DNA of 64,000 bases from Corynebacterium kalinowskii (lineage in GTDB: Bacteria > Actinomycetota > Actinomycetes > Mycobacteriales > Mycobacteriaceae). Below, piece after piece: positions 37,403-47,096 of the stretch; position 1 is the stretch's first letter; every line of letters starts with the position of its first letter. The position numbers and the translations under genes are program-made. Location: positions 1,240,001-1,304,000 of the forward strand of contig NZ_CP046452.1 of assembly GCF_009734385.1 (NCBI RefSeq), in the 5' to 3' direction. Under the pieces are notes generated by a model. It had not been told where the DNA came from and ran no database searches. It was given only the letters and a program-made list of their open reading frames with translations.

Positions 37403-37425
37403 GCGCTCCGCACAATACGGAGCGC
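37403..37425 (-). terminator. Terminator after whiA
   Basis: GCGCTCCG (37403-37410) pairs perfectly with CGGAGCGC (37418-37425) over a 7-nt loop. On the minus strand the stem is followed by ATTTTCAATT. It lies 23 nt after the whiA stop and ends the long minus-strand series. Confidence 0.8.
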
Positions 37426-37447
37426 TCGATGTGAGGAAAGCCACACA

Positions 37448-38431
37448 CTACAGTTCGTCGAGAAGCTCTTCCGTCACTGCCGCATTGGTGTCCGGAATGC
37501 CGAGTTCGGCAGCTCGCCCATCCGCCATCGACAACAGTCTCCGGATACGACCTGCAACAGCGTCCTTGGTCATCTGTGGGTCTGCCAATCGGCCCAGCTC
37601 CTCGAGCGATGCCTGCCGGTGCAGGATACGGAGTCGTCCAGCTTCAGCGAGATGAGGTGGGATGTCATCTCCTAGAATCTCCAAGGCTCGTTCTACGCGG
37701 GCTGCTGCGGCAATGGCTGCTCGCGCAGAGCGTCGTAGATTCGCATCATCAAAGTTTGCTAGGCGCTGCCCGCCATGTTGCTGAGCCTTGCGTTCCCGAT
37801 GCTTCTCCCACTCAATGCGGGTACTCATGGCACCCATGCGCGTCAGTAGTGCGCCGATTGCTTCGCCATCGCGAACGTACACCCGTTCACTGCCCCGGGT
37901 TTCCTTAGTTTTGGTGGCGATGCCCATCCGACGTGCACATCCCACCAGTGCCAACGCGGCTTCCTGGCAAGGGCATTCGATTTCTAACGTGCAGGTGCGA
38001 CCGGGTTCGGTGAGCGTTCCGGTTGCGAGGAAAGCTCCGCGCCAGGCAGCTTCCGCGTCAGTTACTGTTCCAGCGACAACCTGTGGTGGAAGACCCCTAA
38101 CCGCATGCCCAGACCGAGTGACTAGGCCGAGCCGGCGGATGACATCATCCACCCCTTCGGTAAGACGAAGGACATAACGGGTGTTCTTACTCATGCCACC
38201 AGGGCCGATGGTGTTCAGTTGGACATTCTTGAAGAACAGCTCGCTAATGGCATCACGCACCCGGTGGGCCACGGCCTGTGAGTCAAGTTCGATCTCCAAG
38301 ACCGGGTGTCCAGCGAGCATTTCGAGGTGCCCGGCGAAGCGCACGATGGCGGCCACCTCGGCCGAACGAGCGCTTGATCGAGTGAGGGCGGTCTCAGCCA
38401 ACTCAGTTTTTGCCTGGGCAGTCAGTGACAC
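37448..38431 (-). CDS. whiA: WhiA sporulation-type DNA-binding protein
   Basis: A 327-aa WhiA: an N-terminal LAGLIDADG-like fold without nuclease activity and a C-terminal helix-turn-helix ([20 protein letters not shown]). In actinobacteria it regulates growth and division genes. GTG at 38431 is chosen because GAGGAA lies just upstream and the protein then begins VSLTAQAK, like other WhiA proteins. It lies in the classical rapZ-yvcK-whiA cluster after uvrC. Confidence 0.94.
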   Translation of the reverse strand: MSLTAQAKTELAETALTRSSARSAEVAAIVRFAGHLEMLAGHPVLEIELDSQAVAHRVRDAISELFFKNVQLNTIGPGGMSKNTRYVLRLTEGVDDVIRRLGLVTRSGHAVRGLPPQVVAGTVTDAEAAWRGAFLATGTLTEPGRTCTLEIECPCQEAALALVGCARRMGIATKTKETRGSERVYVRDGEAIGALLTRMGAMSTRIEWEKHRERKAQQHGGQRLANFDDANLRRSARAAIAAAARVERALEILGDDIPPHLAEAGRLRILHRQASLEELGRLADPQMTKDAVAGRIRRLLSMADGRAAELGIPDTNAAVTEELLDEL

Positions 38432-38472
38432 GCCAATTCCTCTTCTCTTCGGTGAATGAACCTTCGGGTATT

Positions 38473-39465
38473 CTAGCCGGTTTGATACAGGCGAACCAAC
38501 GACTCCGCCAGCTTTTCTGGGCAATGTCGTTCAGTGGCTAATCCGTTCTCGTTGTATTGACGTACATCGTCGACCACAACCATCGCCCCCACTGCGGCGG
38601 CGGCGCGTTCCAAATGAGTGAGATCGGTCAGATCGATCGGTGATGCCTTATCCACCAGAATCCGATCAACCTTTAAATTAGGCGCATGCTGCATCAGCAT
38701 ATGAATGTGACGCTCCATGGAAAACCCGGTCGTCTCCAACTGGGTGTTAGACAGATTCAAGACAACCACGCGAAGTGCCTTCGAGGCGCTGATCGCTTCC
38801 ACGATGTCTCCCACTAGCAGGTGCGGAATCACACTGGAAAACCACGATCCAGGACCGAGCGTGATCATGTCTGCTCGTTCGATAGCATCCAGGGCGTCTT
38901 TCGACGCAACAGGACCATCCGGAATGAGACGGACGCGGCGCACCTCTCCGGGAGTGCTGGCGATAGCTACTTGGCCCCGCAACATGCGCATAATTCGAGG
39001 GTCGTCGGCAAGCCCAGCGACCTCAGCTTCGATGTCGAGTGGCTGCGGACATACCGGAATGACGCGACCGTAGGATCGAGTGAGCTTTGCGACGGCATCC
39101 AGGGCGAGCATTTCGCTGCCCAACACATCCGTCAGTCCCGAAATCAACAGATTTCCCACGGCATGACCTGCCAGTGCACCGGTGCCACCAAAACGATGTT
39201 GTAGCACTGATTCCCACATCGCACCTTCCTCGTCGTCCCGCGCCAGGGCACACAGTGCCATGCGCAGGTCGCCAGGTGGAATATGGCCTAGTTCGCGACG
39301 AATACGACCGGACGATCCGCCATCGTCTGCGACGGTAACAATGGCGCTGATGTCAGCGAGGTTAAGGCTTCGAGCAGCACGCAGTGTTTGAAATAGCCCG
39401 TGACCGCCGCCCAAGCACACAATCGAACTGAGGCTTTCGGGTACGGCGAAATGGTCGGAAGACAT
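38473..39465 (-). CDS. yvcK: YvcK/CofD-like gluconeogenesis factor (CuvA)
   Basis: A 330-aa YvcK-family protein that binds UDP-sugars and is needed for growth on gluconeogenic carbon and for cell shape (family knowledge). Motifs are [18 protein letters not shown] at the N-terminus, [18 protein letters not shown] near residue 44 and [15 protein letters not shown] around 200. It lies between rapZ (24-nt gap) and whiA (41-nt gap). Confidence 0.94.
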   Translation of the reverse strand: MSSDHFAVPESLSSIVCLGGGHGLFQTLRAARSLNLADISAIVTVADDGGSSGRIRRELGHIPPGDLRMALCALARDDEEGAMWESVLQHRFGGTGALAGHAVGNLLISGLTDVLGSEMLALDAVAKLTRSYGRVIPVCPQPLDIEAEVAGLADDPRIMRMLRGQVAIASTPGEVRRVRLIPDGPVASKDALDAIERADMITLGPGSWFSSVIPHLLVGDIVEAISASKALRVVVLNLSNTQLETTGFSMERHIHMLMQHAPNLKVDRILVDKASPIDLTDLTHLERAAAAVGAMVVVDDVRQYNENGLATERHCPEKLAESLVRLYQTG

Positions 39466-39489
39466 GAGTTCCTTATGGTCGAAGTTCAG

Positions 39490-40440
39490 TTAGCTAAGTT
39501 TGATGTCGCGGTGGATCACTGCCACCTCAAGTTCGCTGTTCTCAGACAAGATTCGTCCGATCTCTTCAGCCATCGCCACAGAACGGTGGTGACCACCCGT
39601 GCAACCAATGCTCACGGTGACGAATCGCTTACCCTCACGGCGGTAGCCCGCAATCATGGTGTTAAACATCTCGACGAAGCTGTCAATAAACTCCCGTGCA
39701 GCTTTCTGTGCCAGGACGTAGTCGGAAACTGGCTTGTCGACGCCTCGGAACTTGCGCAGATCTCCTACCCAATATGGGTTAGGCAAGAATCGAACATCAA
39801 GGATGAGGTCAGTGTCGTGGGGCGCACCGCGCTTGAATCCAAAGGACTGCAAGGTGACGTGTGTCTTGTTGGAGGTCACAGACTCAAAGCTGAACTCAAT
39901 CGCGCGACGAAGATCGTGCACAGACAGATCCGACGTATCAATGACGATGTCAGCCTGTTCTTTCACCTCAAACATCGTGCGGCGTTCGCGGGTGATTCCG
40001 TGTTGTAATGTGTCTGGACCTTGCATTGGGTGGGTGCGACGAACAGAGTCGAAGCGGCGAATGAGGATGTCGTCGCGTGCCTCCATGAACAGAATGATCG
40101 GCCGGTGACCTCGTGCATCGAGTTCATCGATTACCTGAACCAAGTTGCCGTTAAACGGACGCGACCGCACGTCTGACACTAAGGCAAGGCGGTCAACTGG
40201 TGAGTCTTCGGTGCTGCACATTTCCACCATCTGCAGTACCAATTTAGCCGGAAGGTTCTGGGCCACATACCAGCCCATGTCCTCCAACACGCGGGCCGCA
40301 GAGTTCAAACCAGCGCCGGACATTCCGGTGATGAGTACCGGGGCGTCACCCGAAATTTTGTCGCTCACAGTGGAGACCACAGCCGCGCGAGTCAGCGCGC
40401 TGTCGTCCTCTGGTGTCACCACAATGCCGTTTTCAGTCAT
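39490..40440 (-). CDS. rapZ: RapZ-family nucleotide-binding protein with degenerate P-loop
   Basis: A 316-aa RapZ/YvcJ protein. The C-terminal half has the conserved [20 protein letters not shown]. The N-terminal Walker A reads [14 protein letters not shown] (about residues 39-52): Leu45 replaces the invariant Lys and Asn46 the following Ser/Thr, so nucleotide binding may be lost or altered. ATG at 40440 is chosen because TATGAT (40452-40447) lies 6 nt upstream with no ribosome site, so a leaderless transcript is possible in addition to read-through from uvrC. Confidence 0.92.
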   Translation of the reverse strand: MTENGIVVTPEDDSALTRAAVVSTVSDKISGDAPVLITGMSGAGLNSAARVLEDMGWYVAQNLPAKLVLQMVEMCSTEDSPVDRLALVSDVRSRPFNGNLVQVIDELDARGHRPIILFMEARDDILIRRFDSVRRTHPMQGPDTLQHGITRERRTMFEVKEQADIVIDTSDLSVHDLRRAIEFSFESVTSNKTHVTLQSFGFKRGAPHDTDLILDVRFLPNPYWVGDLRKFRGVDKPVSDYVLAQKAAREFIDSFVEMFNTMIAGYRREGKRFVTVSIGCTGGHHRSVAMAEEIGRILSENSELEVAVIHRDIKLS

Positions 40441-40446
40441 GCCCAC

Positions 40447-40452
40447 ATCATA
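40447..40452 (-). promoter_or_regulatory. -10 element of rapZ, likely leaderless
   Basis: On the minus strand TATGAT is followed by GTGGGC and the ATG at 40440. It lies in the 42-nt gap after uvrC, giving rapZ-yvcK-whiA a possible promoter of their own. Confidence 0.5.
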
Positions 40453-40482
40453 TCGTGATGACTAACTGAAGGGGCGGATGTA

Positions 40483-42438
40483 CTAGGACCCCTGGGAATG
40501 GAGGTGATTATAAACTTTCTGAGCTAGTCCAGGTCCGAAGCCCTTGACTGCTTCAATATCGCTAAGACCCGCTTCGCGCAGCTTCTTGACGGAACCAAAG
40601 TGCTTCACCAATTCGGACTTGCGCTGCGTCCCCAGGCCTGGGATTCCATCCAGCTCCGATACCCGCAGGCGCTTGGAACGCTGCTGGCGGTGATAGGTAA
40701 TGGCGAAGCGGTGAGCTTCGTCGCGAATGTGCTGCAACAGATATAGTGCCTGAGAGTTGCGAGGCAGAATGAGCGGTTCATCCTCACCAGGGAGCCATAC
40801 CTCTTCCAGGCGTTTAGCCAAACCGATCAGCATGACATCATTAATGCCGAGCTCATCAAAGATTTCTTGAGCCGCATTGACCTGAGGTAGCCCGCCATCA
40901 ACGATGTAAAGCTGCGGCGGGTACGCAAACCGCTTCCCCGTCGTGGTGAATTCCTCTACCTTTTCGTCGTCAAAGCGGGTGCCATCGAACTCTTCTGCGT
41001 CAGGAACTGCAGTCTTGTCCTGGTTGTGCCGAAGAAAACGTCGCCGCGTCACCTCAGCGATGGAAGCAACATCGTTGGAGTGCCCGTCCCCCGCCGCCTC
41101 TTTGATGCGATAGCGTCGATAGTCCGACTTCTTCGGCAGCCCATCCTCAAAGACCACTAGTGACGCCACCACATCGGTGCCTTGGATGTGGGAAATATCG
41201 GTGCATTCAATACGCAGCGGCGCATCGTCCATGAACAGCGCCTCTTGCAACTGCTGCAGAGCCGCGGAACGTGTAGTGAGATCTCCCTGCCTCTTAAGTT
41301 TGTGCTGACGCAGCGCTTCCTTAGCATTGCCGGCCACAGTTTCCATCAGCTCACGCTTCTCGCCGCGTTGTGGCACTCGAATGTGCACTGGCCCTTCTCG
41401 CAGCTCAGCGAGTAGTTGTTCGACCTCGGGTCCAGTGGCAGGAGCAACAGACACCAGAATCTCGCGCGGAATCTCCGCTTCCCGCTCCGCTGCATCGCCA
41501 TAAAACTGCATGAGGAAGTCGGTGACAAGCTCAGCCTCAGCATCGACGTCAGTGCTGGATGCAGGCTTTTCGACGACAAATCCGCGCTGCCCCCGCACTC
41601 TGCCATCCCGAATGTGAAACAACTGGATCGACATTTCTAGTTCATCACCAAAAGTGGCGATGACATCTGCGTCGGTACCGTCGGTGAACACGACAGACTG
41701 GCGCTCCATTACCTTGGATATGGCGGCAAGGTCGTCGCGTAGCCGTGCGGCCTTTTCAAAGTCCATCGATTCAGCTGCTTCGTGCATCTGCTGTTGGAGC
41801 CGTTTGGTCACTGGTGCGGTATTGCCAGCGAGGAAGGAAATTAACCCCCGAACGATGTCCATGTGTTCCGGTGCGGTGACTTTGTTCACGCATGGGGCAC
41901 TGCATTTGTCGATGTACCCGAGCAAACACGGTCGGCCTAGCTGAGCATGCCTATTGAACACCCCTTGAGTGCAGGTACGCATCGGGAACACTCGCGTGAG
42001 TAAGCCGAGGGTTTCGCGGATGGCCCACGCGTGAGAATAAGGCCCGAAGTATCGAATGCCCTTGCGCTGCGCGCCCCGGTAAACGAACGCACGCGGAAAG
42101 GCTTCGTTCATGGTGACTGCTAGATAAGGGTAGGACTTGTCATCGCGATATTTTACGTTAAAGCGCGGGTCATACTTCTTGATCCACGTGTACTCCAACT
42201 GGAGCGCTTCCACCTCACTGCCGACGACAGTCCACTCGACACTCGCAGCGGTTTGGACCATCTGGCGGGTCCGCGGATGCAGCTGGATCAGGTCTTGGAA
42301 GTAGTTCGACAAGCGAGATCTAAGATTGATGGCCTTGCCTACGTAAACCACCCGGGAGTGTTCATCTCGGAAACGATAGACACCCGGCTGAGTCGGTATA
42401 GTTCCGGCGGCCGGGCGGTAGGTTGATGGATCTGCCAA
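40483..42438 (-). CDS. uvrC: UvrABC system protein C
   Basis: A 651-aa excinuclease subunit of nucleotide excision repair. It has the N-terminal GIY-YIG nuclease domain (PGVYRFRDE then [18 protein letters not shown]), a UVR domain near residues 205-240 ([20 protein letters not shown]), a central RNase H-like endonuclease domain, and C-terminal helix-hairpin-helix motifs ([20 protein letters not shown]). It starts with TTG, with GGAAG 8 nt upstream on the minus strand, 3 nt after the upstream PH-domain gene. Confidence 0.96.
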   Translation of the reverse strand: MADPSTYRPAAGTIPTQPGVYRFRDEHSRVVYVGKAINLRSRLSNYFQDLIQLHPRTRQMVQTAASVEWTVVGSEVEALQLEYTWIKKYDPRFNVKYRDDKSYPYLAVTMNEAFPRAFVYRGAQRKGIRYFGPYSHAWAIRETLGLLTRVFPMRTCTQGVFNRHAQLGRPCLLGYIDKCSAPCVNKVTAPEHMDIVRGLISFLAGNTAPVTKRLQQQMHEAAESMDFEKAARLRDDLAAISKVMERQSVVFTDGTDADVIATFGDELEMSIQLFHIRDGRVRGQRGFVVEKPASSTDVDAEAELVTDFLMQFYGDAAEREAEIPREILVSVAPATGPEVEQLLAELREGPVHIRVPQRGEKRELMETVAGNAKEALRQHKLKRQGDLTTRSAALQQLQEALFMDDAPLRIECTDISHIQGTDVVASLVVFEDGLPKKSDYRRYRIKEAAGDGHSNDVASIAEVTRRRFLRHNQDKTAVPDAEEFDGTRFDDEKVEEFTTTGKRFAYPPQLYIVDGGLPQVNAAQEIFDELGINDVMLIGLAKRLEEVWLPGEDEPLILPRNSQALYLLQHIRDEAHRFAITYHRQQRSKRLRVSELDGIPGLGTQRKSELVKHFGSVKKLREAGLSDIEAVKGFGPGLAQKVYNHLHSQGS

Positions 42439-42441
42439 GGA

Positions 42442-42945
42442 TTAGTCTTCCGGCATGTACTTATCTTCGAGAGCACGAAACTCGGTCACGGCCCTGACTA
42501 CGCGACCAGCGTCGCCCGACTGGAACGCCCACATCGGAACGTACTCGAATTCTGGTAGCTCAAGGCGAGCCATGCGGTCTCCCTTAGGGAAACTAAGCCC
42601 ATAGACCACAGACCAAGGATAAAACCGCGTGCCGATGAAATTGCGGACCTCTACCCCGTCACTGTTAGCGCGCACCCGTGGGCGACTCAGATGAAACGCG
42701 AAGAAGGAGATGATCAGTCCGACACCGATGAAGGAAAACTTGTCAATAGTGGTCACCGCAGCGCCTGTGTAATCGACACCAACGACCAGCGCCATAAAGA
42801 TGTGCACGGCCATGACGACGGCAATAGCCACCCACGACATGCGCTGCAAGTACTTCGAGCGGAGCTCAAACTCCCACGGCTTAGTGGTCGTGGTCACGGA
42901 GTGCAGCGCTGCTAAGCGCTCCCGCTCCTTTTCAAGTTCGGACAC
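42442..42945 (-). CDS. PH-domain (bPH_6) membrane protein of the riboflavin operon
   Basis: A 167-aa protein with two hydrophobic helices (about residues 38-58 and 68-85) and a C-terminal PH-like domain containing VRANSDGVEVRNFIGTR. Actinobacteria often encode such a protein directly after ribH. Function is unknown. It starts at GTG, 40 nt after ribH and 3 nt before uvrC. Confidence 0.82.
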   Translation of the reverse strand: MSELEKERERLAALHSVTTTTKPWEFELRSKYLQRMSWVAIAVVMAVHIFMALVVGVDYTGAAVTTIDKFSFIGVGLIISFFAFHLSRPRVRANSDGVEVRNFIGTRFYPWSVVYGLSFPKGDRMARLELPEFEYVPMWAFQSGDAGRVVRAVTEFRALEDKYMPED

Positions 42946-42985
42946 TGTGGATTCTTCTTTCTTCCCTAAAATTCAATTCCCAAGC

Positions 42986-43465
42986 TTAGCGCGTAGCCCG
43001 GCGAATCTGGGAAAGCACCAGAGCAGAGTCTAATGCTGCGAGCATCGATTCTCCCCCCTTGTCTTCCATCGATCCAGGTACGCCACTGCGATCCACAGCC
43101 TGCTCGTGGGTCAAGGTCGTGAGCACACCATTGCCGATCGGGGTACGCGAGTCCAACGCAATTCGGGTCAGCGCTTGGGTGACGGAGTCACAAACGTAGT
43201 CAAAATGCGGCGTTCCGCCCTTGATCACGCAGCCGAGCGCGACCACGGCATCGAAATTATCAGCCAGCTCCTGCACCACAACGCCGAGTTCGAGAGCACC
43301 AACAACGCGATACTCCGACACCTCAGCTCCACATTCCTTACCCACCGCAATAGCGCGGGCGTGGAGTTGATCGCAGATATCGGCATTCCACGTGGCACTT
43401 ACTACTGCTACCCGGAGGCCGGTGGCGTCGACAAGCTGCAGGCCGGGACGTCCTTCGTTACTCAC
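42986..43465 (-). CDS. ribH: 6,7-dimethyl-8-ribityllumazine synthase
   Basis: A 159-aa lumazine synthase, the penultimate step of riboflavin synthesis. Motifs are [32 protein letters not shown] and [19 protein letters not shown], with the catalytic His in the last segment. GTG start 43465 overlaps the ribBA stop by 8 bp, indicating coupling. Confidence 0.96.
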   Translation of the reverse strand: MSNEGRPGLQLVDATGLRVAVVSATWNADICDQLHARAIAVGKECGAEVSEYRVVGALELGVVVQELADNFDAVVALGCVIKGGTPHFDYVCDSVTQALTRIALDSRTPIGNGVLTTLTHEQAVDRSGVPGSMEDKGGESMLAALDSALVLSQIRRATR

Positions 43466-44735
43466 CAGCGTCTCCTAATGCTTCATCCAGCCCGGGTACG
43501 TTATGACCCATTCGATCGCGCTTGGTCCGCAGGTACTTGATGTTGTCCTGGTGGATGTCCACATTGATTGCGGTCCGACCCACGATGCGAAGGTCGTGAC
43601 CAGACAGCCCCGCGCGCTTGTCCGGGTTGTTCGAGATCAGATTCATGGTCTTGACACCCAGGTCGTTCAAAATCTGCGCTCCGGTACCGAACTCGCGGGC
43701 GTCGGCAGGCAGTCCCAGAGCCAAGTTGGCGTCTATCGTGTCTGCTCCCGAATCCTGCAGCTGATAGGCCTTGAGCTTGGCCATCAACCCAATACCGCGA
43801 CCTTCGTGGCCACGCATGTACAACACCACGCCCCGACCGGCCTCCTGCACCATCTGCATAGAGGCATGGAGCTGCTGGCCACAGTCGCAACGACGCGAGC
43901 CGAAGACATCTCCGGTCAAACACTCTGAATGAACCCGCACGAGCACGTCCTCGCCGCCATCGGCCTCGGGGTTTCCTGCTACTAGCGCGACATGTTCCAT
44001 ACCGTCGATAGTGCTCTGGTATCCCACAGCGCGGAACTCACCGAACTCGGTTGGAAGGCGGGTTTCTACCACGCGCCGGACCTGAATCTCGTGAATACGA
44101 CGCCAAGCAATGAGCTGTTCGATCGAGATCATCTTCAGGCCGTGCTCGTCGGCAAATGCGCGCAGCTCAGGGCCGCGAGCCATGTCGGTCGGATCCTGCT
44201 CACTGACTACTTCGCATAGCACGCCAGCTGGTCGCAGCCCGGCCATGCGAGCCAAGTCCACTGCGGCTTCGGTGTGTCCAGCGCGGATGAGAACGCCACC
44301 CTCACGTGCGCGCAGTGGCACGACATGGCCGGGGCGGGTGAAGTCATCAGCAGAGAAGGTTGGATCCGCGAGGCGGCGCAACGTCTCCGAACGAGACGAG
44401 GCGGAGATACCCGTGCTCCCGGTGTTGGCGTCGACAGTGACTGTGTACGCAGTGCCACGCGCATCTTCATTGTGCGCGATCATTGGCGGCAGGTTGAGGC
44501 GGTCAGCGTCTTGCTCGGTGAGTGAGGCGCAGATGTAGCCGGAGGTGTATCGCACCATGAAGGCAACCAGTTCGGGGGTGGCCTTTTCTGCTGCGAAAAT
44601 GAGGTCCCCCTCGTTCTCACGGTCTTCGTCGTCGACCACCACGACGGCCTTGCCGGCTGCGATGTCCGCGATCGCATCCTCAACGGAGTCCAAGCGAACC
44701 TGGTTGGTTGGTTCTTCGGAAATATTGTTCACCAC
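43458..44735 (-). CDS. ribBA: Bifunctional DHBP synthase / GTP cyclohydrolase II
   Basis: A 425-aa fusion. The N-terminal DHBP synthase (about 1-215) has [16 protein letters not shown] and SGYICASL. The C-terminal GTP cyclohydrolase II has [20 protein letters not shown], with the three Zn-binding Cys, and [20 protein letters not shown]. It supplies both precursor branches of riboflavin synthesis. The start is GTG (44735, or the next codon GTG 44732). Confidence 0.96.
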   Translation of the reverse strand: MVNNISEEPTNQVRLDSVEDAIADIAAGKAVVVVDDEDRENEGDLIFAAEKATPELVAFMVRYTSGYICASLTEQDADRLNLPPMIAHNEDARGTAYTVTVDANTGSTGISASSRSETLRRLADPTFSADDFTRPGHVVPLRAREGGVLIRAGHTEAAVDLARMAGLRPAGVLCEVVSEQDPTDMARGPELRAFADEHGLKMISIEQLIAWRRIHEIQVRRVVETRLPTEFGEFRAVGYQSTIDGMEHVALVAGNPEADGGEDVLVRVHSECLTGDVFGSRRCDCGQQLHASMQMVQEAGRGVVLYMRGHEGRGIGLMAKLKAYQLQDSGADTIDANLALGLPADAREFGTGAQILNDLGVKTMNLISNNPDKRAGLSGHDLRIVGRTAINVDIHQDNIKYLRTKRDRMGHNVPGLDEALGDAGE

Positions 44736-44785
44736 GATGTCCTAGCCTAATCTCGATGAGTGTTTGATGAAGTCATGGGTAGGTC

Positions 44786-45379
44786 TTAGTCGCGCGCTTG
44801 AAGCATGCGCTCCACATACTTGGCAATGACATCGGCTTCAAGGTTGACAATTCCGCCCACCTCCAGTGACCCAAATACGGTGTCCCGCAAGGTCACGGGG
44901 ATAAGAGAAACCTCGAAGAAGTCCGCGCCGAGAGTTGAGACTGTCAGCGATGTGCCGTTGATGGCGATCGATCCCTTTTCCACCACGTATGGGGCAAGTT
45001 CCTTAGGCAGCTCGAATCGGAGTACGTCCCAGTGCTCGGAGTGTTGGCGGGAAACAAGCGTGGTAGTTGCATCGACATGACCTTGTACGATGTGCCCATC
45101 CAGCCGAGAGTTGACCAACGCCGCTCGTTCGAGGTTGACCGCATCGCCCAACTTGAGGCCGCCCAGGCTTGAGCGGTCCAGCGTCTCCTGCATGCAATCG
45201 GCCATGAAGTGCTCAGCGTCGCGCTGCGCGACGGTGAGGCACACGCCGTTCACTGCGATGGAATCGCCAAGCTTCGAATCGGCGAGAACTGTGTGCGCGC
45301 CGATGGTGAGACGGATGGAATCGCCTAAGTTCTCGATGCCGGTTACGGTACCCAGCTCTTCAATGATGCCGGTAAACAC
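44786..45379 (-). CDS. ribE: Riboflavin synthase, alpha subunit
   Basis: A 197-aa enzyme dismutating two lumazines to riboflavin. It begins MFTGIIEELGTV and has two repeated lumazine-binding barrels, each with a GVCLTV or GTSLTV type motif (INGTSLTVSTLG near residue 130). Called ribC in corynebacterial literature. GTG at 45379 immediately follows the ribD stop. Confidence 0.95.
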   Translation of the reverse strand: MFTGIIEELGTVTGIENLGDSIRLTIGAHTVLADSKLGDSIAVNGVCLTVAQRDAEHFMADCMQETLDRSSLGGLKLGDAVNLERAALVNSRLDGHIVQGHVDATTTLVSRQHSEHWDVLRFELPKELAPYVVEKGSIAINGTSLTVSTLGADFFEVSLIPVTLRDTVFGSLEVGGIVNLEADVIAKYVERMLQARD

Positions 45380-46411
45380 TTAAGTCCCTGACTCCTTCTG
45401 CGTCGCACGCACTGTTGATTGGATAAGGATATCCTCACCGAGTCGTAAAATGTGCTGAATCTGGAATCGTCTGATATCCGTCAACGTCGTTGGCCGTTCC
45501 AACCCAAGATTTACTGCAGGCAATCCCCCGCCGAGTATCGAAGGGCTGAGATAACTGTGGATGGTATCCACGAGTCCCGCGCTCAGGAAAGATCCGACCA
45601 GTCGGGGCCCACCTTCCACCAGCACGTCCCGCAGCCCGCGTTCCCATAGATCGGCGAGCGCTGCGTCAATCGACTCAAAGCGCAGCACGTCATCGCGGTC
45701 CAGGTGGCTGCCCTGCGGAATTGGTCGACGACCGATCACTACCGGCTGTGGCTGGTGAGGGTACAGCGAGCCGTCTGGATTACGCGCCGTGAGCTTTGGA
45801 TTGTCCGCCATGACGGTCCCCGTGCCCACAACGATCGCATCTCGGCAAGCCCGATCTCGATGGGCATGCTGACGCGCCTTTTCCCCTGTGATCCACTGCG
45901 ACGTTCCGTCCTCGGCAGCCGAGAAGCCATCCAGCGTACTGGCCATCTTGACGGTGACATGCGGCCGACCTAACCGAACACCTGTCAGCCAGAACTGCAG
46001 AGCGGGAACGTCTAACCCTAAGTAGGTGGCAGAGACACCATGCTCGCGCAAGTACTCTGCTCCGCCCGCTGCCAAAGGATTGGGGTCGCGGGTGGCGTAG
46101 TAGACAGCGGTGATTCCGGCGTCGACAAGCGCGTGGGTGCACGGTCCGGTGCGACCGGTATGGTTACACGGCTCGAGCGTAACGACGGCGCTGGCCCCGC
46201 GAGCCCGATCCCCAGCTGCCCGCAGCGCCATGACCTCGGCATGCTCGCCAGAGCCGGACGGCGACTGGGTCGCTCCTACTCCAACGATGTCGCCGTCTGA
46301 ATCAACGATCGCGCATCCGACGGGTGGGTTCGGAGATGTCGTTCCCCGCACACTTTCGCCGGCTTCAAGAGCAAGCTCCAGTGCCCGGCGAATTTCTGGA
46401 CTCATCAGCAT
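45380..46411 (-). CDS. ribD: Bifunctional riboflavin deaminase-reductase
   Basis: A 343-aa protein (RibG). The N-terminal Zn-deaminase domain has GEHAEVMAL and VTLEPCNHTGRTGPCTHALV, with His-Glu and two Cys. The C-terminal reductase domain includes TVKMASTLDGFSA and DVLVEGGPRLVGSFL. ATG 46411 overlaps the rpe stop by one base (TAATG). A second ATG two codons later is possible. No FMN riboswitch was seen upstream. Confidence 0.95.
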   Translation of the reverse strand: MLMSPEIRRALELALEAGESVRGTTSPNPPVGCAIVDSDGDIVGVGATQSPSGSGEHAEVMALRAAGDRARGASAVVTLEPCNHTGRTGPCTHALVDAGITAVYYATRDPNPLAAGGAEYLREHGVSATYLGLDVPALQFWLTGVRLGRPHVTVKMASTLDGFSAAEDGTSQWITGEKARQHAHRDRACRDAIVVGTGTVMADNPKLTARNPDGSLYPHQPQPVVIGRRPIPQGSHLDRDDVLRFESIDAALADLWERGLRDVLVEGGPRLVGSFLSAGLVDTIHSYLSPSILGGGLPAVNLGLERPTTLTDIRRFQIQHILRLGEDILIQSTVRATQKESGT

Positions 46412-47079
46412 TAGTCCAGCGTCGCCAACTTCCGGAGCTCATCGATGGCTGCGGCAGGATCCATGGCGCCGTAAACGGCGGACCCGGCGACGAAGGCATC
46501 GCAACCAGCCTCGGCGGACTGGGTGATGGTGGATGCATTGATACCACCGTCGATCTCAATAAGACACTTCAAGTTTTGCTCGTCAATCAACGAACGCAAC
46601 GTACGGACTTTTTCCAACTGATCAGGCATAAAGCTCTGCCCGCCGAAACCTGGCTCCACGCTCATAACGAGCACCAGATCGAACTCCGGAACGATGTCTA
46701 GGTAGTCCTCGATCGGGGTGCCGGGGCGGAGGGAGAATCCGGCGCGAATCCCCTTGGCTTTGATGTATTTGGCAAGAGACACCGGATCACTGGTTGCCTC
46801 AACGTGGAAGATCACACAGTCCGCACCCGCATCGATGTAGGAATCGACCCACTTCTCTGGATTCTCAATCATGAGGTGCACGTCGAGCTGCTTGTCGGTG
46901 CTGCGGTTCACTGCGGCGGTGACATCAGCACCGAAGGAGAGGTTGGGGACGAAGTGACCGTCCATCACATCAACGTGAATCCAGTCCGCGTTGTCCGTGG
47001 CGCGCAGCTGCTCACCTAGGGCCGCAAAGTCAGCAGCGAGAATTGAGGGAGCGATAATGGGGCGTGTGAAGGTGGTCAT
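46411..47079 (-). CDS. rpe: Ribulose-phosphate 3-epimerase
   Basis: A 222-aa TIM-barrel epimerase interconverting ribulose 5-phosphate and xylulose 5-phosphate. Motifs are ILAADFAALGEQL, WIHVDVMDGHFVPNLSFG with metal-binding His/Asp, MSVEPGFGGQSF, and the phosphate loop EIDGGI. It supplies the pentose pathway encoded elsewhere in the window and sits 17 nt after rsmB. Confidence 0.96.
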   Translation of the reverse strand: MTTFTRPIIAPSILAADFAALGEQLRATDNADWIHVDVMDGHFVPNLSFGADVTAAVNRSTDKQLDVHLMIENPEKWVDSYIDAGADCVIFHVEATSDPVSLAKYIKAKGIRAGFSLRPGTPIEDYLDIVPEFDLVLVMSVEPGFGGQSFMPDQLEKVRTLRSLIDEQNLKCLIEIDGGINASTITQSAEAGCDAFVAGSAVYGAMDPAAAIDELRKLATLD

Positions 47080-47096
47080 GCTTCCATCCTAGAGAG

